From assembly GCA_963713965.1 (NCBI GenBank), contig OY970217.1, positions 558,001 to 622,000 of the forward strand: a stretch of 64,000 nucleotides of DNA, read 5' to 3'. A model generated the notes under the pieces. The model searched no databases. It was not told the DNA's origin and was given only the letters and a program-made list of their open reading frames with translations. Both the position numbers and the translations under genes were made by a program. This DNA is from CALAGB01 sp963713965 (GTDB lineage: Bacteria; Chloroflexota; Chloroflexia; Thermomicrobiales; Thermomicrobiaceae). This document shows, one piece after another, positions 62,750 to 64,000 of the stretch. How positions within the stretch are numbered: position 1 is the stretch's first letter; every line of letters starts with the position of its first letter.

Positions 62750-62931
62750 CCTATGCTCCCTCTTGAATGCTCACTCAAGCCAATGCCTCGAGTGTACCCT
62801 GTCGCTTGCACTCGTCGTCGGGTCGCGAGATTGACGCCCCCACAACGACCACGCGGCAGAGATGCGATAGGATTTCAATCGAAGACCATGCTTCGGTTGA
62901 ATCCACTCAGCCAACCGTCCGAGGAGACTGA

Positions 62932-63774
62932 ATGAGCCTGACGATCGGCCTCATCGTCGCGAGAGACAAACATGAGGCAGCCGAGATTGCTGAAGACGTT
63001 GAGCGCTGGCTAGCCGACGCGGGAGTAACCGTTCGCTCCGAGACGGAACTGCTCGCCGGAGCGTCAGTTGATCTCCTGGTCACACTCGGCGGCGACGGCC
63101 TGATCATGCGCATGGCACACGTCTTCCCGAACGTCCCGATTCTCGGGATCAATGTCGGGAAAGTGGGATTCCTGGCGCGGATCGAACGCGAGGATTGGCG
63201 ACAGGCACTGACCGACATCATCGAGCGCCGCTACCGCGTTCAGATTACGCCGACCCTCAACGCTACCTTGATTCACGACGACTTGAAATCGGAGTCCTTC
63301 TGGGCGATCAACGACGTCGTGATTCGTTCGGGTCTTCAGATGATCGACGTCGAGCTCTACATCGATCAACAATTCGTAAACACCTACCCCGGTGACGGCA
63401 TGATCGTGGCCACTCCGCAGGGGAGCACCGCGTACTGCATGGCGGCCGGAGGACCGGTCCTTGACGCCGGCGTGCGCGGATTCGCGGTAACACCCATCTG
63501 CGCCCATTCACCGATTCGCACGACGCTCGTCGTACCTGAAGAAGTAAATCTCGAGCTCGTGATGGCTAGTGACCGCGTCGCAGACCTCATTCTCGATGGA
63601 ACGCCGGTTGAAAGCCTCACACAGGGTGATGTGGTGCAGGTCCACAAGGGAGAGCATCTGTTCCACCTGATCATTCTGGAGGGCATGAACTTCTATCAGG
63701 CGTTCCGCAGCAAGTTCAACTTCATGATTCGTCCCAACGCCGTGCCGACCCGCCCACCCGCGCGGACGTCTTAG
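62932..63774 (+). CDS. nadK: NAD kinase
   Basis: The 280-residue protein has LLVTLGGDGLIMRMAH (the GGDG motif with catalytic aspartate), LGINVGKVGFLA, and a later DGMIVATPQGSTAYCMAAGGPV plus CAHSPIRTTLVVPEE, all characteristic of NadK. It phosphorylates NAD to NADP. ATG at 62932 follows GAGGAG. Nothing downstream in the window is a gene. Confidence 0.95.
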   Translation: MSLTIGLIVARDKHEAAEIAEDVERWLADAGVTVRSETELLAGASVDLLVTLGGDGLIMRMAHVFPNVPILGINVGKVGFLARIEREDWRQALTDIIERRYRVQITPTLNATLIHDDLKSESFWAINDVVIRSGLQMIDVELYIDQQFVNTYPGDGMIVATPQGSTAYCMAAGGPVLDAGVRGFAVTPICAHSPIRTTLVVPEEVNLELVMASDRVADLILDGTPVESLTQGDVVQVHKGEHLFHLIILEGMNFYQAFRSKFNFMIRPNAVPTRPPARTS

Positions 63775-63789
63775 CGCGTATCTCCATCG

Positions 63790-63947
63790 TTTGTACGGGC
63801 GACGCATGCGTCGCCCCAAGCGTCTTCGCGCCAGCCGCCGTGCATCGACGGCCATCCATTTCCGCGTTCTCGTGGGGATGCCTTATGCCTTCGAATCGAG
63901 TTGCGGGACCAGCACGTGGTGGGCGACGCATGCGTCGCCCGTACAGA
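63790..63947. repeat. Short element bounded by inverted palindromic repeats (REP/MITE-like)
   Basis: The 20-bp palindrome GGGCGACGCATGCGTCGCCC occurs at 63797-63816 and 63921-63940. Including flanks, the two ends are inverted copies: TTTGTAC before the first and GTACAGA after the second, so about 26 of 27 terminal bases match. Total length is about 158 bp. No coding frame is inside and no clear target duplication was seen. It resembles REP or non-autonomous miniature elements. Confidence 0.75.
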
Positions 63948-64000
63948 GCGCGGATGATAGCAACGTGGACGTTGTACTAGTAGCGGCGTGGTGGGGTCGG

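Overview
The window is a gene-dense, high-GC bacterial chromosome segment with about 58 protein genes, two housekeeping RNAs (a full-length SRP RNA and tmRNA) and a palindromic repeat element at its right edge. No rRNA, complete tRNA, CRISPR array, transposase or phage gene was seen. Several features together suggest a Chloroflexota-type organism, perhaps close to Thermomicrobia: a cyclic-di-AMP receptor of the DarA family, an Alu-domain SRP RNA, an exonuclease-DinG fusion, a HerA-Mre11 pair, a FabL-like enoyl reductase, TspO, and secreted proteins built from LGFP-like modules. The assignment is an inference; no phylogenetic marker was aligned.

Layout. 1-3.1 kb: the edge of mobA, a SWIM zinc-finger gene behind a leader peptide and hairpin, darA with a coupled small gene, then creatininase-type and metallo-beta-lactamase-type hydrolases. 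3.1-9.1 kb: a secreted polysaccharide deacetylase, a Tat lipoprotein joining a substrate-binding-like region to a CapA domain, an acetolactate-synthase-like enzyme and a threonine-dehydratase-like enzyme. 9.1-16.1 kb: rho with a long leader, then glpX, dinG and an M20 peptidase as one leftward operon. 16.3-20.4 kb: sdhCDAB and a small membrane protein. 20.4-30.1 kb: SRP RNA, enoyl reductase, a GAF histidine kinase, divergent herA-sbcD, an S9 peptidase and a surface protein. 30.2-34.4 kb: the leftward glcDEF operon.

34.5-46.9 kb: an EVE-domain protein, small membrane and zinc-ribbon proteins, tspO, tmRNA with smpB directly upstream, a methyltransferase with an apparently leaderless start, a cupin epimerase joined to aroA, a convergent operon (peptide-binding lipoprotein, GNAT, aroC), a second LGFP-module protein, a small P-loop protein and a SpoIIE-type phosphatase. 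46.9-47.9 kb is about 1 kb without a recognisable gene, but it holds a near-consensus promoter and a strong terminator about 400 bp apart. 47.9-60.5 kb: HD-GYP phosphodiesterase, HAD hydrolase-trmD, GlsB-like protein, an ABC/FtsX/adaptor export set interrupted by a triple-repeat membrane protein, an AAA+ ATPase and ftsH. 60.5-64 kb: PH-domain protein, recO, KDPG aldolase, NAD kinase and the repeat element.

Functional threads are central carbon and respiration (succinate dehydrogenase, glycolate oxidase, FBPase II, KDPG aldolase), aromatic amino-acid synthesis (aroA, aroC), ribosome rescue (ssrA, smpB), DNA repair (herA, sbcD, dinG, recO) and envelope remodelling (deacetylase, CapA, MacAB-like export, FtsH). 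Many promoters read by eye carry an extended -10 of the form TGn-TAtAcT. The least explained parts are the leader of the SWIM gene, the rho leader, the 47.2-47.65 kb transcription unit and the module proteins shared between 3-4.5 kb and 44.5-45.8 kb.
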